Below are positions 14,364 to 16,243 of a stretch of DNA of 16,243 nucleotides, piece by piece (position 1 is the stretch's first letter; each line of letters starts with the position of its first letter). The notes under the pieces were generated by a model, which saw only the letters and a list, made by a program, of their open reading frames with translations, did not search any database and was not told the origin of the DNA. The translations under genes and the position numbers were made by a program. Source of the stretch: Candidatus Dojkabacteria bacterium (GTDB lineage Bacteria; Patescibacteriota; Dojkabacteria; SC72; JAFGCJ01); the NCBI GenBank assembly GCA_028696915.1, contig JAQVGB010000016.1, forward strand, positions 1-16,243. The letters are read 5' to 3'.

Positions 14364-15320
14364 ATGGCTCAAATCCTCATCACCGGCGGAGCAGGATCTA
14401 TCGGGAGTTCGCTTGCTAAAGCATTGCTTCAAATCGAATCTCACCATGTTACCGTGGTTGATAATCTTCTCACAGGAAATATTGAAAATTTGCCGCTAGA
14501 TGATCCAAATTTCACATTCATTAAATGCGACGTGAACGATTTTAATGAAATTTCAAGCGTGATGACCGCACACACCTTTGATTATGTTTTTCATTATGCT
14601 GCGGTTGTCGGAGTCGAGCGAACACTACAGCACCCGAGCATGGTTCTGGATGATATAACCGGGATCAGGAACGTGCTGAATTTATGCAAAAATACCGGAG
14701 TTAAAAGAGTTTTCTATTCTTCCTCATCGGAAGTGTATGGCGAGCCGGTGGAGATCCCTCAATACGAGGATACAACCCCACTGAACGCACGGCTTCCCTA
14801 TGCAATCGTAAAAAATGTCGGAGAGGCATACTGCCGGACTTATCAGGAGGAATTTAATCTTCCCTACACGATTTTTAGGTTTTTCAACACATATGGTCCA
14901 CACCAAAGCGAAGATTTTGTCGTTCCGATATTTCTCGAAAAAGCACTTGCCGGCAAGGACATTCCTGTGATCGGAGATGGCAGTCAAACACGGACTTTTT
15001 GCTATATCGACGACAATGTCGATACGGCTATTGCCGCGCTTAAAAATCCACAGACAGAAAACCAGACAATGAATATCGGAAATAACACGGCTATCACGAT
15101 CAAGCAACTTGCAGAGCTGATAATCAGAATCTCCGGTTCAACATCGAAAATCATCTATCTTCCCGAAAGAAAAAGAGGTGACATGAAACGAAGACTGCCG
15201 GACATTTCCAAAATGAGAACGGTTCTTGACCGGGATCTCATTCCGCTTGAGGAGGGACTGATGAGAATGATTGAGGCACGAAAGGGCGTACGGAAGGAAG
15301 CAACGGTTGCACAGATATAA
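14364..15320 (+). CDS. NAD-dependent epimerase/dehydratase (NDP-sugar extended SDR)
   Basis: This 318-residue protein is an extended short-chain dehydrogenase/reductase. The NAD-binding motif GGAGSIG is at 8-14 and an acidic residue follows strand 2 (VVDNLLTGN). The core motif HYAAVVGVERT is near 77-87. The catalytic Ser region is SSSSEVYGEP (119-128), with YAIVK as the YxxxK pair (146-150). FRFFNTYGPHQ and the substrate-loop motif RTFCYIDDNVDTAI follow. Family members such as UDP-glucose 4-epimerase and UDP-glucuronate decarboxylase convert nucleotide sugars for surface polysaccharides; the exact substrate cannot be told from sequence. The ATG at 14364 was chosen because it directly precedes the first beta strand (QILITGG), although the frame stays open further upstream. 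The gene is more AT-rich than those to its left, which suggests a different origin. Confidence 0.9.
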   Translation: MAQILITGGAGSIGSSLAKALLQIESHHVTVVDNLLTGNIENLPLDDPNFTFIKCDVNDFNEISSVMTAHTFDYVFHYAAVVGVERTLQHPSMVLDDITGIRNVLNLCKNTGVKRVFYSSSSEVYGEPVEIPQYEDTTPLNARLPYAIVKNVGEAYCRTYQEEFNLPYTIFRFFNTYGPHQSEDFVVPIFLEKALAGKDIPVIGDGSQTRTFCYIDDNVDTAIAALKNPQTENQTMNIGNNTAITIKQLAELIIRISGSTSKIIYLPERKRGDMKRRLPDISKMRTVLDRDLIPLEEGLMRMIEARKGVRKEATVAQI

Positions 15321-15392
15321 GACATACAAGTATGCGCCAAACAACAAACTAACAGCCGACAATAATATGGCCATTATCGGAGTGCTCGATTT

Positions 15393-15862
15393 TCAGGAAG
15401 TGGAATCTGCCAGAGGATCTACGACCCACACACCAACAATCTGACTTGCACGCACAGCAAGACCAAAAACATTCAAGAACTCATCCGCCCCCGGATCTCT
15501 GTCCCCCGGATCTCCGTCAGCTACCATGTCGACAGGAGGACATGCTAAGTTCTCAGAATACCCGGTGAACCTGTTTCCAATAATACGCTCTTCGTCTCCG
15601 TCTAAAATAAACAAGTGTCCACCCCACACCTCGTCAGAAGAAAAACCTCCTCTTTTCGCTAGCGTCTTATGATCCAAACAGTTATCTCCATACTTATCGG
15701 AAACAATAAGTCCTCCCCATAATACCGTGCCTTCTTCGCCAGTAACACGTTTAAATGGGCAAATGAATCGATAAGATCAAGACCTAAGACGGTCGAATAA
15801 CTCAGGAAACTGAAGATGGACCACACCACAAGGAGGTTCCAAAGAGAAAGGAAGAAAATCAA
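15393..15862 (-). pseudogene. Frameshifted gene for a small membrane-anchored protein
   Basis: One frame gives a hydrophobic N-terminus, IFFLSLWNLLVVWSIFSFLS, then LIDSFAHLNVLLAKKARYYG. The frame that continues it naturally reads GGLIVSDKYGDNC and runs to DPLADSTS with 15393 as the end of the stop codon. The switch falls at a run of four G (15715-15718, CCCC on the plus strand); one more G would join the frames. The TTG start at 15862 has AGGAG 7 bases upstream, one of the few good ribosome-binding sites here. An alternative ATG at 15905 also has AAGGAG but lies in the other frame and would need a second shift. I do not recognise the family; a membrane helix plus small Cys-containing globular domain recalls minor pilin-like proteins, without a prepilin motif. 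It may be broken, phase-variable or a sequencing error. Confidence 0.55.
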
Positions 15863-16243
15863 AAGACGTCTCCTCTTGTTCTTTACCGTGAGGACTTTTG
15901 TCCATAGATTCCGAGCTCCTTGTTACTTTAATGATTTTCTATGGGATTATATCGACTACAGATATGCATAGCAATATCACACGTTTAACACGCTCAATCG
16001 CGAGTCGCTCAATTCTTTCCTTGAGGTATAGCAGCCCATTTCCTTCGCTATCGCTCGGTTAATGGTTTTCGTGCAACGCTTCCGATCCGTTAGCCCCTAG
16101 TACGAAACTCACTATAAGTTGGCGGGAGCGGAGAGGGTGGTCACTTATTCGGAACTTGATACTCGATACACAAAGTCGATTCAGAAGACTTGAAACACCA
16201 TTTGAACTTGAAGTTTTTAATCGAAAGGAAATATTCTAGAAAG
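15863..16243. other. Right-end region with no secure gene
   Basis: About 380 bases mostly without a supportable coding frame. It holds the possible ribosome-binding and start sites of the frameshifted gene near 15905-15925, and AT-rich sequence to about 16000. A mixed stretch near 16020-16130 has short open frames on both strands (under 60 codons) but no recognisable protein. No RNA gene was recognised. Confidence 0.4.
16141..16242 (-). CDS. Possible C-terminal end of an unknown protein (partial)
   Basis: On the minus strand a frame is open from the window edge to a TGA at 16141-16143, giving 33 residues ending CIEYQVPNK. The residue mix looks protein-like, but the stretch is too short to assign. 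A plus-strand frame of similar length overlaps it, so this may be chance. Confidence 0.25.
   Translation of the reverse strand, partial: FLEYFLSIKNFKFKWCFKSSESTLCIEYQVPNK

Noticed and set aside
15356..15383. Imperfect hairpin (ccga...tcgg with bulges) after the epimerase-like gene
   Set aside because: The stem is interrupted and no T-run follows, so a terminator cannot be supported.
1..16243. CRISPR array, insertion sequence or rRNA
   Set aside because: No regularly spaced direct repeats, transposase motifs with inverted ends, or rRNA signatures were seen.

Overview
The window looks like chromosomal DNA from a Candidate Phyla Radiation (Patescibacteria) type bacterium. This is inferred from the kind of proteins present (small YtxH and DUF948-like membrane proteins, secreted FN3, G5/3D and PGRP-like proteins, a CPHC thioredoxin) and from gene starts that mostly lack a Shine-Dalgarno motif. 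TGA serves as a stop for the TPR and UvrD-like genes, so the TGA-glycine code is unlikely. I cannot name the phylum from sequence alone.

Layout. Bases 1-4435, all minus strand, hold the translation block in the order fusA, tuf, rpsJ, rplC (rplC runs off the left edge), the usual junction of the str and S10 operons. Bases 4422-5984 (minus) encode a membrane-anchored TPR protein. Bases 6147-7109 (plus) encode a secreted G5/3D-domain protein, convergent with a PcrA/UvrD helicase (7126-9168, minus). Bases 9347-12491 (minus) are a two-gene unit: a double-membrane-anchored FN3 protein, then a secreted PGRP-like protein with Ig-like and SH3b domains. A divergent thioredoxin-like gene (12586-13260, plus) ends at a bidirectional terminator that also serves a YtxH/DUF948-like pair (13372-13988, minus). 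From about 14.2 kb the DNA becomes AT-richer, with an NDP-sugar epimerase-like gene (14364-15320, plus), a frameshifted small membrane-protein gene (15393-15862, minus) and a poorly coding right end.

How the genes relate. The left block makes the ribosomal elongation machinery. The centre and right mostly encode envelope or extracytoplasmic proteins, plus one DNA repair helicase.

Main point of interest. Both elongation factors have lost the aspartate of the guanine-recognition motif NKxD (EF-Tu has NTFG, EF-G has NKLN). Both also carry the same unusual replacement in the G5 loop, where the canonical GSA[L/F]K becomes GD[A/S]KK. The P-loop, the DxxGH motif and the catalytic histidine are intact. 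Parallel change in two adjacent essential GTPases suggests a coordinated remodelling of nucleotide-base recognition, for example a base-reading aspartate moved from G4 to G5. This is inference from reading the translated sequence and has not been tested against databases or structures.
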